A stretch of DNA of 64,000 bases, from the NCBI GenBank assembly GCA_964631945.1, contig CAZWAY010000019.1, forward strand, positions 19,657 to 83,656, read 5' to 3'. Below the pieces are notes generated by a model. It saw nothing but the letters and a program-made list of their open reading frames with translations. It searched no databases and had not been told where the DNA came from. Source of the stretch: JABFRZ01 sp964631945 (GTDB taxonomy: Bacteria; Planctomycetota; UBA1135; GCA-002686595). A program made the translations under genes and the position numbers. This document shows positions 47,501 through 57,148 of the stretch, piece after piece (position 1 is the stretch's first letter; each line of letters starts with the position of its first letter).

Positions 47501-47929
47501 TCGGGCGATCGACTGGGACAGGTGCTCGCCATGGGCGACGCCAACGGTGACGGGCGCGCCGATCTCCTCGTCGCCGCGCCGCTGCACGGCGTCCCGGCCT
47601 CCGGCGCCGGCCGCGCCTACCTGCTGCTGGGTGGAGCGCTCAGCGCCGGCTCGATCGGAACGCGGGCCAGCACGATCCTGGTGGCCGACAACTCCAGCGG
47701 GGACCAGTTCGGGAGCGGGCTCGCGCTGATCGATCTCGACGACGACGGCCGCGACGACCTGATCGTCGGCGCCCCCTTCAGCAACGGCAACGGCGCCGAT
47801 TCGGGCCGCGCCTACGTGTTCCTCGGATCGGCCCTGCAGGCCACGCGCTCGGCCGGCGCCGATGATGCGACCTTCACCGGCAGCAGCGCCGGGCAGAAGC
47901 TGGGGCGCGAGATCGGCAGTCCGCGCTGA
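41504..47929 (+). CDS. giant secreted protein: PKD + MBL-like hydrolase + 15 IPT/TIG repeats + FG-GAP propeller
   Basis: 2141 residues. Signal peptide MLRPSPNRRGALAGRAALAL then LLCLAPATAAVQ; a PKD domain (about 40-125, SWTWDFGDGTSSN); a metallo-beta-lactamase-fold region (about 145-365) with APHGHIDHINSDF (H237, H239, D241, H242) and REGHTPGSID (H317); 15 IPT/TIG repeats of about 88 residues (370-1695), each with GGTxVTLxGxGF, a LDDxTLxCxxPPG turn and NxNGSA; then seven FG-GAP units with DVNGDGxxDLVVGAP loops, suggesting a seven-bladed calcium-binding propeller. An outer-surface or extracellular role is likely, with an embedded hydrolase. The ATG at 41504 was preferred to GTG 41462. No membrane anchor is seen. 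Confidence 0.85.
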   Translation: MLRPSPNRRGALAGRAALALLCLAPATAAVQRTKPGSDPYVPFPVALFATSPHEGDAPLTVRFTDRSLGVVTSWTWDFGDGTSSNLRNPTHLYSEAGVYAVSLTAVGPGGRSQRVRPEGVIARGCSMGSARTNRVAPLERGEDFVPVTGDDALGFYCVYSGKAVGGGSAGLANNVGIFVLPLLDGEVLLFGSGYGDKNSFVEPSRDAAHDVRRVDAIIRFCLGREPERTPIRFVAPHGHIDHINSDFMRELRVRGYPIVDIAFHNGDGNTIRNLPGWTIQDRTAFRTLRTTTGVCQEELTRFDSPLGRIWFFLREGHTPGSIDLVIDVRGDPNNRFVVRGSGEVYGTCPIPGVREAVDPHGNLVFHAPAPKLTGLSPATASVLGNTTVVLSGSGFAASLAARPSVLIDGVAATDLVVLDDNTLTCVVPPGLPGSTVDIQIENRNGRGKLAGQLSYRPLPSLSAVSPPSGPSTGGTLLTLRGSGFLANAAGANTVLVGGVAASGVRVLDDTTLQCNAPAGALGPVDVRLANLNGVIELHFPFRYVPPIDVLSSAPALGSARGGTTVQIDGTGFAVGTSVPQVFFGSNAASAVVRLSDTRLTCVTPPGPGGTLVDVRVSGENGSDALPAGFRYYKQPEVHTVAPDSGPEAGGAIVTLTGSQFTRNAAGPNVVSFGGRVTPDVLTVSDTVVQCRVPPGVPGSRVDISVSNANGTGVLAAGYRYFGRPVLTGLEPAHGGGVGGTLVTLHGANFLEAPPGSTAVSFGTTPASAVTVLDDGTLTCRTPPGGANAVVAVTVSNPNGSAVLPGAFRYVSAPALAGLQPDSGSSAGGTLVTLSGQGFLAPGAGPCTVTFAGAPASAVQVLSDTTLTCRTPFSRPDSRADVVLGNANGSARLNEAFHYLRLPTVASIRPTRGPLTGGTHVFLTGSGLTGTHSVRFGGALATDVRVLSDGYLECTTPPGPPGAVNVSLVSLAGPALLSQGFVFGPGQVTLGALTPDRGPSRGGNRLVLEGSGFRAGPAGVTTVTFGGVPATSVVVQDDLRLSCVPPAGAPGSRVDLRVSNQNGSATRASAYRYSLQPSLTSLAPASGSPLGGVPVTLHGSGFASDEAREHEVHFGGLAAEQVVVLDDATLTCLAPPGVPGATVDVELANSNGSARLVAAFRYRSGPTLASLSPATGSPRGGTLVTLLGTGFTRAGAGALHVFFGPNEATQLGIVDDSQLTCLTPPGATGAVVDVWVADDDGSSTLPAAFQYFAGPLISTLAPANGRATGGTLVILTGSGFKTSVIGPNAVTFNGTPARNVVTVDDTRVRAIAPSGPAGQSVDLVLSNSNGVASVTGGFRYNARPTLLALDPPGASGLGGTAVTLHGSGFLSDGAGTNSVLFGDRPAVAVLTLDDQTLQCFEPGGPSGATVAVSVTNQNGSTAVPLDFAYFPAPRIDALVPPFGFSGGGTLVELRGAAFLTNEAGANSVTFGVEEASEVTVLDDGTLRCRAPSGSLGSVDVRVVNANGSATVTEGFFYDWAPTVTALSPQQGTSLGGTEVRLTGGGFQTAGAGPLNVRFGPAQATDLRVLDGGTLLCNAPPGPPGTGVSVLVSNSHGSSSLTGFEYRREPTLTAVEPASGPPEGGTVVTLSGSGFLEGEAGPPQVSFAGVDASAITVVDDTTLRCTTPPGPARASATLVLRNANGTASFVDGFRWRPRTPGDLNEDGLGDVLFSGGDGAYLFFGAPFGLGDESAGSADLVLRHGGASTDFGGQTCTGDVNGDGIADLVVAAPLDDSGGTDAGAVYVYFGPLVPSPSPRLASSASAILRGAAAGDRFGTSVAVGDVNGDGLSDLVVGAPFNDAAGTDGGALYVYRGRVGFVAQTTTQAMARLLGPSSQDNFGAALALGDVTGDTLADVIVGAPLAGNSAEGAVFVFRGGPSLVSASAGSAQVQLTGEDNDDHLGGALAVGDFDGDGVADLFLGAPDARNGAASGGLLYYLRGGASLNSRRVDVNSVELWAEASGDRLGQVLAMGDANGDGRADLLVAAPLHGVPASGAGRAYLLLGGALSAGSIGTRASTILVADNSSGDQFGSGLALIDLDDDGRDDLIVGAPFSNGNGADSGRAYVFLGSALQATRSAGADDATFTGSSAGQKLGREIGSPR
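42611..46588 (+). repeat. array of 15 IPT/TIG coding repeats
   Basis: About 265-base units inside the giant gene, diverged from each other but sharing short recurring blocks, for example variants of ctcgacgacggcacgctgac and cgcccggcg. They encode immunoglobulin-like IPT/TIG domains. Confidence 0.85.
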
Positions 47930-47999
47930 CGCGCCGAGCGTTGGCCTGGCGGGCCCCTCGACTCGACCTCTGCCGCTCGCCATGGGGGCAAGGAATGAA

Positions 48000-48028
48000 G
48001 CGGCCGGGCCCCCCCGGGCACCGGCCGC
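48000..48028. terminator. GC-rich hairpin between two convergent genes
   Basis: Arms GCGGCCGG/CCGGCCGC (48000-48007, 48021-48028) with an inner GCCC/GGGC. It lies between the convergent ends of the giant gene and the diheme peroxidase gene. No T-run, so rho-independent function is doubtful. Confidence 0.35.
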
Positions 48029-48079
48029 CCCGCGCTCCCCCCGCCGGTCACCCGGCAGGGGCAGTGCACTCGGTTCGCA

Positions 48080-49711
48080 TCAGAGGCCGGGGTGGAAGGG
48101 GGAGACCCCGAGGAACGTACGCAGCGGAGCCGCCGAGCCCTGGCGACCGACGGCCGCGAGCGGCGCACGGTTCACCGGGTTCAGCGAGGGGTGGTCGAAC
48201 ACGCCACGCTGGAAGCGCACGTCTTCGTCCGTCAGCGCCAAGAGGAAGTCCACCAGCGCGGTCTTCTCGCCCTCGCTCAGCCCCAGCGGCTCGAGCTCGT
48301 CGTTGGCCACGTCGCCGCCGCGATCGTAGAAGTCCACGACCTGGCGCAGGGTCAGGTACTTGCCGCTGTGGAAGTACGGGCCCGTCAGCTCCACGTTGCG
48401 CAGGCCGGGGACCTTGAACTCGCCGGCGGCGTTGCCCGGATCCTCCGTCAGCGGCTCGACGCCGATGTTGGCGAAGGCGCGGCCGTTGCCACCCACGTTG
48501 CTCGAGGCGTTCGTGAACTCCGCCCCACCGTGGCAGCGGTTGCAATTGGCCTTGCCATGGAACAGGTCCAGGCCCTGCTGCTGGCGCGCCGTCAGGGCCG
48601 CCGTGTTGCCGCGCGCGAACTGGTCGAAGGGCGCGTTCGGGGAGATCGTGCTGGCCTCGTAGAGCTGGACCGCGAGCCCCCAGATCAGCGAGAAGTTGGC
48701 CTCCATGAGGCTGAACTGGTCGAGGCCCACCGGCGTGCCGCGGCCGATCACGTTGCCAGCGCGATCGACGATCACGTTGGAGTCCCACCAGGAATCCACG
48801 AAGGCGTCCTGGATCATCTGCGCGTAGCTGACGCTGAGGCCGCGGCCCGAAGGGTGCCGCAGCGACCCGAGCTGGCTGTCCTGCGGGTGCACTAGCTGCG
48901 TCCCCAGCGGACGCAGGCGCAACATCTTCTTGCCGATGTCCGGGAACGACCGGCCAGCCCAGGCCATCTCGACGTCGCTGTTCGGCGGACCGACGGACTG
49001 CGAGGCCGCGGCCGAATCGATCAGGGCCACGGGCACGGCGATCACGCTGCCGTCGGGCTGCACCTGCAGCACGGGCACGCCCGCGTTGCCGACCGTGTGG
49101 CCGTCGAAGGTGTTGGCCGCGCGGCCATCCCAGAAGAAGACTTCGTTGTAGATCGAGTTGATGTAGGTCGGAGCCTGACGGCCCGTCACCTGCGCGTTGT
49201 GGCCGAACACGGCGTTCGGGGTGTTGATGCCGGCATCGACCTTGTTGCCGAGGTTGATGCGCGCGAAGTCCATGTCGACCACGCCCTGGGAACCGACCAC
49301 GTCGTCGCCCAGCACCGGGAAGAAGCCGGGACGCGTGCGGCCACCGGCCGGCGCGAGTTCGAGCAGACCGTTGTGGCCCGGGTTCAGGGTGTTGATCACG
49401 CGCGAGTCGACGCCCGCGGAATGGTGGCACGCGGCGCAGGCCGTGCGGCCGTCGCTGCCGACCTGCTGGTCCCAGAGCAGCGCCTTGCCGAGCTGGACGG
49501 CGGCGGCCTCGTTCTTCACGAAGCTGGCGAGGTTCGGGGGGCGAGGCACGCGGACCTGATCGAGGGACACGAGCCCTCCGGAAGCCTTCTGCGTGCCACC
49601 CGCGGAATCGATGGCCTGGGCCCGTTGGGCCAGGGTAGGGACCGCCGACGCCAGCACGGTCAAGACCGTGCGAGCCGCCGGAACGATCCACGAGGACGTA
49701 GGACGTTGCAT
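48080..49711 (-). CDS. MauG-like diheme cytochrome c peroxidase
   Basis: 543-residue exported diheme protein. The ATG at 49711 gives a leader MQRPTSSWIVPAARTVLTVL then ASAVPTLAQ. Two heme-binding motifs are CAACH (92-96, in DGRTACAACHHSAG) and CNRCH (390-394, in HGKANCNRCHGG), and ARQQQGLDLFHGKA and VPGLRNVELTGPYFHSG are typical of the MauG/CcpA group. Such enzymes reduce peroxide or oxidise substrates in the periplasm. The first half has an enlarged region with INTPNAVFGHNAQVTGRQ. Adjacent to the giant surface protein, convergent. Confidence 0.9.
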   Translation of the reverse strand: MQRPTSSWIVPAARTVLTVLASAVPTLAQRAQAIDSAGGTQKASGGLVSLDQVRVPRPPNLASFVKNEAAAVQLGKALLWDQQVGSDGRTACAACHHSAGVDSRVINTLNPGHNGLLELAPAGGRTRPGFFPVLGDDVVGSQGVVDMDFARINLGNKVDAGINTPNAVFGHNAQVTGRQAPTYINSIYNEVFFWDGRAANTFDGHTVGNAGVPVLQVQPDGSVIAVPVALIDSAAASQSVGPPNSDVEMAWAGRSFPDIGKKMLRLRPLGTQLVHPQDSQLGSLRHPSGRGLSVSYAQMIQDAFVDSWWDSNVIVDRAGNVIGRGTPVGLDQFSLMEANFSLIWGLAVQLYEASTISPNAPFDQFARGNTAALTARQQQGLDLFHGKANCNRCHGGAEFTNASSNVGGNGRAFANIGVEPLTEDPGNAAGEFKVPGLRNVELTGPYFHSGKYLTLRQVVDFYDRGGDVANDELEPLGLSEGEKTALVDFLLALTDEDVRFQRGVFDHPSLNPVNRAPLAAVGRQGSAAPLRTFLGVSPFHPGL

Positions 49712-50019
49712 TGTGGAACACTCCGTATCCCGGACCGGTCCACCCCCCCATGACCTCCATGAGACGAGCCTGGCCGTACAACCGGGTCGAACGCTGGCCC
49801 AATATATAGAATGCCGCAAAGTGCGTAGAGGAATTCCGGACTCCTATGCCCAGCATCTAGACGCTTCAATTCTGAGATATCGACGCCCGGGTCCGAGGTC
49901 TCTTCAGGCTCCAGGGCGGGCCCGAATTCTACGTCAGTGGATTTCAAGTTCGCGATCCCATCGAGGCCCGAACCGCCCCTCGCCGGGGCGGCTGGCCCGG
50001 CGTGGCGGGCGAGCGCAGA
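49712..50019. other. 308-base intergenic region between divergent genes
   Basis: Unusually AT-containing for this window: aatatataga near 49801 and other A/T patches. It should hold the promoters of the diheme peroxidase (leftward) and the aminotransferase (rightward). A TATATT box on the minus strand at about 49801-49806 is a candidate -10, but no convincing -35 was found. No RNA gene is recognised. Confidence 0.4.
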
Positions 50020-50882
50020 ATGCCGCCCGTGACAGCGGTGCAGCTCTTCGCGGTCGGCGGCCAGGGCCCGCTCGCGCTGCCCGTCCGGCCCGGGGTCCAG
50101 AGCGCGCACGAACTCTTCGACGGCCTGCCCCTCGGGGTCTACTCGGCCCTGCGGACCTTCGAGCACGCGAAGTTCCTGCGGCTGGAGCGACACTTCGAAC
50201 GCACGGATCGTTCGCTCGAGTTGCTCGGCCGCGCAGAGCGCCTGGACCGTGAGCGCCTCGCGCACGCCATCGATGCATGCGTGCGCGCCTATCCAGGCGC
50301 GGACGCCTTCGTGCGCTTCGACCTCTTGGCGGAGCCGGCGCGCGCGCTCGGCTGCGAGGAGCGCACGCTGCTGGCACTCTCACCCTTCGTGCCCGTGCCC
50401 GAGGCCTTCCAGGCGGCCGGCGTGGGCGTGCGCTTCTCCCCGCTGCGCCGCGCCCGACCGCTGATCAAGGTGGCGAGCTTCGTGGTCGAGCGTCGTCCCT
50501 ATCCGCTCGGGCGCCAGGACGCATACGAGCACCTGATCGTGGATGCAGAGGAGCGTATCCTGGAGGGCACGAGCTCGAACTTCGTCGCACTCCAGGGTCG
50601 GACCCTGCGCCTCACCGGCGAGGAAGCGCTGCAGGGCGTGACCCAGGCGATCGTGGTCGAACTGGCCCAGGGTCTCGGCCTGGCGAGCGTGCGTGCGCCG
50701 CTGCACCGGGCCGAACTCGGCGAGATCGACGAAGCCTTCCTGACCGGCTCGACGCGTGGGATCGTGCCCGTGATCGCGGTCGAGGAGCAGCGCATCGGCA
50801 CGGGCCTGCCCGGCCCGTGGACGCAGCGCCTGAGAGCGGCCTACTACGAGCACGCGCGCGCGCACGCGCGACCGGCGATCGG

Positions 50883-50886
<4 letters not shown>
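50020..50886 (+). CDS. class IV aminotransferase (branched-chain / D-amino acid / ADC lyase type)
   Basis: 288-residue PLP enzyme, fold type IV. The catalytic lysine is probably K150 in ARPLIKVASFVVERR; the following AYEHLIVDAEERILEGTSSNFVAL with E182 is the family signature, and LTGSTRGIVPVIAV closes the site. LFDGLPLGVYSALRTFEHAKFLRLERHFERT is the usual start. Which substrate (branched-chain amino acids, D-alanine or aminodeoxychorismate) is not decided by sequence alone. Its stop codon overlaps the glnS stop (CTAG at 50883-50886). ATG 50020 or GTG 50002. Confidence 0.85.
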
Positions 50887-52619
<1,733 letters not shown>

Positions 52620-52761
52620 GTGGTTCTGGCCGGGTCGCGGCGCGCTCGGTCGTCCCGCGGCTGGCCTGGCCGAGTCGGGACGATATGGGGCGCCGCCCCG
52701 CGCGGCAAGGCGCCGCCCGCCGGAGCCCGCCGCGGGGTACCTTTCCCTCCGGTCCCCACGC

Positions 52762-53535
52762 ATGTTCCGCAGCCGATCCAGGACGGAAAACGCTTCCCGC
52801 CCCAGCCCGACGCGCGGCTCGGTGGGTTCGGCACGCGTCTGGGACGAGCGCACGCGCGCGCTGCGTGCCGCCGGGAGGCCGGAAGTGGCGCCGCTGGAAG
52901 AGCCCACCGCTCTGGCGCCGGCCGAGCTCACGGCCCTGATCGCCGGCCTGGTCGCGGCCACGCTCGACACGCGCCTGCCGGAGTGCGAGCCGGAACGGCG
53001 CGCCGCGCTGGCGCGCGAGCTCGAGTCGCGTCTTCTCGCGCTGCTCCAGGGGCCGGCCGAGGATCCCGCGGATCCGTCACCGCCCCCCGAACGCGCGATT
53101 CCCTCCGCGCCGGGGGAGGCTGTCGCGTCACGCTCCCCTGCCGCGCTCGCGCTCGGCGGCAGACTCGAAGAGCGCCTGCGCGCGCTGGGCGGAGCGCTGG
53201 CCGCGCGCGCCGACCTGCGCACGCGCCTGGTCGAGCTGGCCCTGGCGTCGGTCCCGCTCGAAGCGAACGTGGATGCCGCGCTCCCCGAACTCGACACCCT
53301 GGACCTCCTGCAGCGGCGCGCGCGCAAGCTGGAGCGCTCCCTGGCCGACGCCCGCGCGGCTCTGGCCTACGTCGCCGGCCTCGAGCACGTCGAGGACGGC
53401 CTGGCCTCGATCTACCGCACGGTGCAGGGCCTGGCCGGGACCGATCCGCAGGTCGCTCGCAAGCGCGAGGCCCTGATCGGCATCTTCCGCGCGAACCTCG
53501 CGCTGCAAAAGCCCGGCGAGACGAGTCCGGCCTAG
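52762..53535 (+). CDS. uncharacterised helical protein
   Basis: 257 residues, soluble, no signal peptide. The ATG at 52762 (MFRSRSRTEN) is the first start after the glnS promoter region. It is rich in Ala, Leu, Arg and Glu, with predicted long helices in the second half (LDLLQRRARKLERSLADARAALAYVAGLEH) that could form a coiled coil. The end, GIFRANLALQKPGETSPA, looks conserved in style but I do not recognise a family. Its stop overlaps the stop of the convergent beta-barrel gene by CTAG. Confidence 0.65.
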   Translation: MFRSRSRTENASRPSPTRGSVGSARVWDERTRALRAAGRPEVAPLEEPTALAPAELTALIAGLVAATLDTRLPECEPERRAALARELESRLLALLQGPAEDPADPSPPPERAIPSAPGEAVASRSPAALALGGRLEERLRALGGALAARADLRTRLVELALASVPLEANVDAALPELDTLDLLQRRARKLERSLADARAALAYVAGLEHVEDGLASIYRTVQGLAGTDPQVARKREALIGIFRANLALQKPGETSPA

Positions 53536-54314
53536 AGCGTGATCTCGAGCCCGACGTACGGGCCCGCGAGGGTGAGGTCCGCGTCGATGTCGGTGCCCTG
53601 GTCGTCGTAGTCGAGCTGGAAGCGGGTCAGGCGGTAGCCGACCAGCAGCGAGCTGCGGAAGTGCTGGCGCCCGCCGAGGAACTTCAGACGCGCGTAGGCG
53701 TCCAGGTCGAGGAAATCGACGCGGTCGTCCTGGTAGGTGTACTGCATGCCGCCCGCGAAGGCGGCCACTTCCACCGGCCCGAGCCACAGCGCCGCGGTCG
53801 CGGCCAGGAACGGGACGGGCACCTGCTCATCGCTCGCGACGAGCGTGCCGGTGGCGCTCTCCTCGAAGCGGAAGTCGAGGTCGAAGTAGGCCGCGCCGAA
53901 GCCGATCCCGAGCTCGATCGTGTCGCCCGGGAAGAGATCGAAGACCAGCGCCAGGTCGTACTGCGAGATGCCGAGTTCGGTATCGACCGGCGTACCGGCC
54001 GTGATCGTGTTGGTGCCATCGCTGATGGTGACGTCCAGCGTGCCGCTGCCCTCGAAGTGCGGCGCCTGCGCCAGGCCGATCAGGCGCGGTGAGCCGAACT
54101 CGAGGTCGGCCCGCGCCGAGAGCGCCTGGTCGTCGTCGAGCCCGGCGTCCTCGAGGTCGGCGGATCCGCCCACCGCGCCCGAGGTCGCCCCGGCGCGACC
54201 GGAGATCTGCGGGCGCCCGTAGCGCGGCTGTACCTCGAGGGACGGCACGGCACAGGCGCCCAGGAGCGAAGCGAGCAGCGCGCCGGTCAGGACGGGACGG
54301 AAGGAGTTGCGCAT
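53532..54314 (-). CDS. outer-membrane beta-barrel lipoprotein
   Basis: 260 residues. MRNSFRPVLTGALLASLLGAC is a lipoprotein signal with lipobox LLGAC. The rest has alternating polar and hydrophobic strands with aromatic ends, such as IELGIGFGAAYFDLDFRF and FRSSLLVGYRLTRFQLDY, and ends in VGLEITL, all typical of a small outer-membrane barrel. Segment 45-60 is acidic (DLEDAGLDDDQ). The combination lipoprotein plus barrel is seen in some envelope proteins. It is divergent from the pseudopilin operon, so a role in that system is possible but unproven. Confidence 0.75.
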   Translation of the reverse strand: MRNSFRPVLTGALLASLLGACAVPSLEVQPRYGRPQISGRAGATSGAVGGSADLEDAGLDDDQALSARADLEFGSPRLIGLAQAPHFEGSGTLDVTISDGTNTITAGTPVDTELGISQYDLALVFDLFPGDTIELGIGFGAAYFDLDFRFEESATGTLVASDEQVPVPFLAATAALWLGPVEVAAFAGGMQYTYQDDRVDFLDLDAYARLKFLGGRQHFRSSLLVGYRLTRFQLDYDDQGTDIDADLTLAGPYVGLEITL

Positions 54315-54470
54315 GGGAGCCCAGGGGGGATGACGGACGCAGAAGTCTTTCGACCGGCGCGCCGGATTGCCACGCCCCGTTCCGACGAACGCGCTTTCTC
54401 CCGACTGGCCTCATCTCGCCCACCTCGGCGACCCGATACCGCTGACCGACCCTGGGGAGGGTCCTATCGC

Positions 54471-55055
54471 GTGGGGAAGGAACTCGACATCAACGCGCCC
54501 GGAGCGCCGACCGGCAGGGAAGCCTTTTCCCTGATCGAGGTCACGATCCTGGCCCTGCTCCTGCTCGTGGCCGTGGGCGGCCTGTCGGGCGCCGTGCTGT
54601 CCTCGTTGCGCCTCTCGCGCGTGACCGAGGAGAGCGCCCTGGCGGACGAAGCGGCGCGCGCACGCGCGGCTCGCATGCAGGTCACGGCCTTCGCCGAGAT
54701 CTTCCGCACCTACAACGAGGCCCCGGGCGACGACCTGGGGGCCCCCGGCTCGGCCCCGGGCGCGGCCTTCGACGTGCGCGGCCTCACGCCGCGCCGCGAC
54801 GACCCCGATGGGCGCGTGGGACGCATCGTGTTCCCGGCCGTCGACGTCGGTGGCGGGGTCTTCGTCCTGCGTGAGAGCTTCGTGGACGAGCGCATGGGCA
54901 TGCTGGAAGGCGTGGGGCGCGACCTGAACCTCGATGGCGACGCGCTCGACGACATGACCACCGGCTACCAGCTGTTGCCCGCACGCATCCTCGTCGAGTG
55001 GACGGGCGCCGGCGGGAACCGCTCCTACGAGATCGACGTGGTGCTGACGCCGTGA
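54471..55055 (+). CDS. type II/IV pseudopilin-like protein
   Basis: 194-residue protein with a prepilin leader: REAFSLIEVTILALLLLVAVGG has the A-F cleavage position and Glu at +5. GTG at 54471 with an upstream GGAGGG at a suitable distance. It overlaps the next pseudopilin gene by GTGA (55052-55055). First gene of a four-gene run. The C-terminal half is globular with no catalytic motif. Pilin-like subunits assemble into short fibres that push exoproteins or bind surfaces; the ATPase and platform are not in this window. Confidence 0.85.
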   Translation: MGKELDINAPGAPTGREAFSLIEVTILALLLLVAVGGLSGAVLSSLRLSRVTEESALADEAARARAARMQVTAFAEIFRTYNEAPGDDLGAPGSAPGAAFDVRGLTPRRDDPDGRVGRIVFPAVDVGGGVFVLRESFVDERMGMLEGVGRDLNLDGDALDDMTTGYQLLPARILVEWTGAGGNRSYEIDVVLTP

Positions 55056-55702
55056 AGACCAACCTCCACGCTTCCGCCCGCCAGGGCTTCACGCTGGTCG
55101 AGTCGCTGATCGCGGTGACCTTCCTGGCGGTGATGTTCCTGGCCGTGGCCCAGGTCTCCTCGCGCGCCTCGGACGCCTTCGACGAGGGCAGCGCCGAGCA
55201 CACGCTCTCGACCGGCACGCACCGCGCGCTCGAGCGCATCTCGAGGGCGCTCGACTTCGCCGACGACAGCATGGTCGCCGGCGTGCCGGCCTGGCCCGCC
55301 GAGATCGACGCGGTCGTGTTCCAGACGCCCGTCAGCTTCGCGGGCGGCGTGGCCCAGTGGCAGACCGTCGACCTGTTCCTCGAGCTGGACGCCGGAGAGC
55401 TCGACGACGGTGTGGACAACGACGGCGACGGCCTCGTGGACGAGCGTCGCCTGGTCTTGGTCGAGGCCCAAGGCCAGCCCGACGAACGCCGCATCGTGCT
55501 GGCGAACGGCGTGGCCGAGCTGCTCGAGGGCGAGCTCGCCAACGGGATGGACGACAACGGCAATGGTCTGGTGGACGAGGCGGGGCTCTCGTTCTCCTCC
55601 GAGGGGAACGTGATCTTCGTGCGTCTCACCTGCCAGCGCCGGGACGAGGGTGGACGGCTGCTCCAGACGACCGCGGAAACGGCCGTACGCCCGTACAACT
55701 GA
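55052..55702 (+). CDS. type II/IV pseudopilin-like protein
   Basis: 216-residue protein. ARQGFTLVESLIAVTFLAVMFLAVAQ carries the canonical G-FTLVE cleavage site and Glu at +5. DGVDNDGDGLVDE and GMDDNGNGLVDE are two calcium-binding-like DxDNDGD loops, which suggest a metal-stabilised head. GTG start overlaps the previous stop. Comparable to PulG/PilW-type minor pilins. Confidence 0.87.
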   Translation: MKTNLHASARQGFTLVESLIAVTFLAVMFLAVAQVSSRASDAFDEGSAEHTLSTGTHRALERISRALDFADDSMVAGVPAWPAEIDAVVFQTPVSFAGGVAQWQTVDLFLELDAGELDDGVDNDGDGLVDERRLVLVEAQGQPDERRIVLANGVAELLEGELANGMDDNGNGLVDEAGLSFSSEGNVIFVRLTCQRRDEGGRLLQTTAETAVRPYN

Positions 55703-55713
55703 GGAGGTTCGAC

Positions 55714-57141
55714 ATGAAAAAGCTGCTGATTCTTGGCCCGCCCGAACGCCGTGGCTCCGCCGCGGTGATCGCGCTCGTGGCCGTGACCGTGCTCGTTGGG
55801 CTGTGCGGAGCGATGCTGATGATCGCCTCGCGCTCCAGCTCCGAGGGCGGTTCCACGGTGAATCGCCACCAGGCGACCGCCGTGGCCCAGGCCGGCATGG
55901 CCGAGGCGCTCCAGCAGGTGGCGGCCGGTACGGTCGCCCCCATCGGCGACGCCGGCGCACCGCGCACCTTCGGGGGCGGCTCGTACTGGGTCGAGATGGA
56001 CGACAGCGTCGAGGGTCAGCTGCTGGTGCGTACGTCCGCCGACGTGCGCGGCGAACAGGAGACGCTCGAGGCGCTGCTGACGGGCGGCGGGAGCGACATC
56101 TACGACCACGCGCTCTTCGCCGGCAACAGCTCCGGCGATCCGCTCTACAAGCTGAAGCTGGGCGGGTCGGGCGCGCAGGCCGACCTCGTCAAGGGCGACG
56201 TCTACAGCGGCGGCGGTGTCACGGTGGCGGGGACAGCCTCGGTCACCGGCACGATCCGCGCGCAGGACGCCATCACCGGCGCGAGCGGGGAATCGGGCGT
56301 CTACCAGCCCATCCCGGACATCGCCGCGATGGACTATCCCAACTCGGCCGACTTCAACGTGGCCGCGCTGTTCGGCGCGGCCACCTACAAGACGAACGCT
56401 CTGGGCGGCAAGGCCTGGCAGCTACCGCAATCGAGCCCGGCTCACATCTTCCGCAAGAACCCGAGCGACCGTGCGAGCGACACCAGCTCGACCACCAAGA
56501 ACGACTACTTCCTGGAGGATCCGTACGAGCCGGTGCACACCGATGCCGGCAGCACGGGCGCGGACGCCTGTCCGATCACGCTCTCCGGCCTGTCCGGAAA
56601 ACCGGGCGTGAACGGCAACCACAAGGTCTACTACATCGACGGCAACCTCTGGATCCACAACAAGAGCATCTTCTCGTTCAAGATCGACCACAACGAGCCG
56701 AACGGGATCCAGGTCACGTTCGTCGCCAAGGGCAATATCTACTTCTCCGACAACGTGTTCTACGACAACACGGCGGAGGACGGGATCGCCTTCATCGCGA
56801 TGAAGGACTCGACCGTGCCTGACAGCGGCAACATCTACTTCGGCGACCCCACCTTCGGGACGCTCGAGCAGATGCACGCCTTCATGTACGCCGAGAACAA
56901 CTTCATCGACAAGAACCTGAACGCCTCGGGCTCGGCCAAGGTCACGGTCTATGGCAACATGACCGCGGGCAACAAGGTCGACATCCAGCGCGACTACGGT
57001 GCGCAGCACTCGAAGCTGACCGTCAACTACGACGGCCGCATCTCCTCGGGTGACCTCGACATGCCGGGCCTGCCCGGCACCGACGGGAGTGGTAGCGGCG
57101 AGTGGGCCTTCCAGGCCATGCGCCGTGCGGGTCGTCCGTAG
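55714..57141 (+). CDS. PilX-like pilus-associated protein
   Basis: 475 residues. The N-terminus MKKLLILGPPERRGSAAVIA then LVAVTVLVGLCGAMLMI matches PilX-type N-terminal domains (RG-rich then hydrophobic helix). A strong GGAGG precedes the ATG at 55714. Most of the protein is beta-rich with GSGGVTVAGTASVTGTI-like turns and long Asn/Gly-rich stretches (NIYFSDNVFYDNTAED), suggesting a parallel beta-helix. Lowest GC of this operon. Probably a minor-pilin complex component that tips the fibre. Confidence 0.78.
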   Translation: MKKLLILGPPERRGSAAVIALVAVTVLVGLCGAMLMIASRSSSEGGSTVNRHQATAVAQAGMAEALQQVAAGTVAPIGDAGAPRTFGGGSYWVEMDDSVEGQLLVRTSADVRGEQETLEALLTGGGSDIYDHALFAGNSSGDPLYKLKLGGSGAQADLVKGDVYSGGGVTVAGTASVTGTIRAQDAITGASGESGVYQPIPDIAAMDYPNSADFNVAALFGAATYKTNALGGKAWQLPQSSPAHIFRKNPSDRASDTSSTTKNDYFLEDPYEPVHTDAGSTGADACPITLSGLSGKPGVNGNHKVYYIDGNLWIHNKSIFSFKIDHNEPNGIQVTFVAKGNIYFSDNVFYDNTAEDGIAFIAMKDSTVPDSGNIYFGDPTFGTLEQMHAFMYAENNFIDKNLNASGSAKVTVYGNMTAGNKVDIQRDYGAQHSKLTVNYDGRISSGDLDMPGLPGTDGSGSGEWAFQAMRRAGRP

Positions 57142-57148
57142 GAGCACC

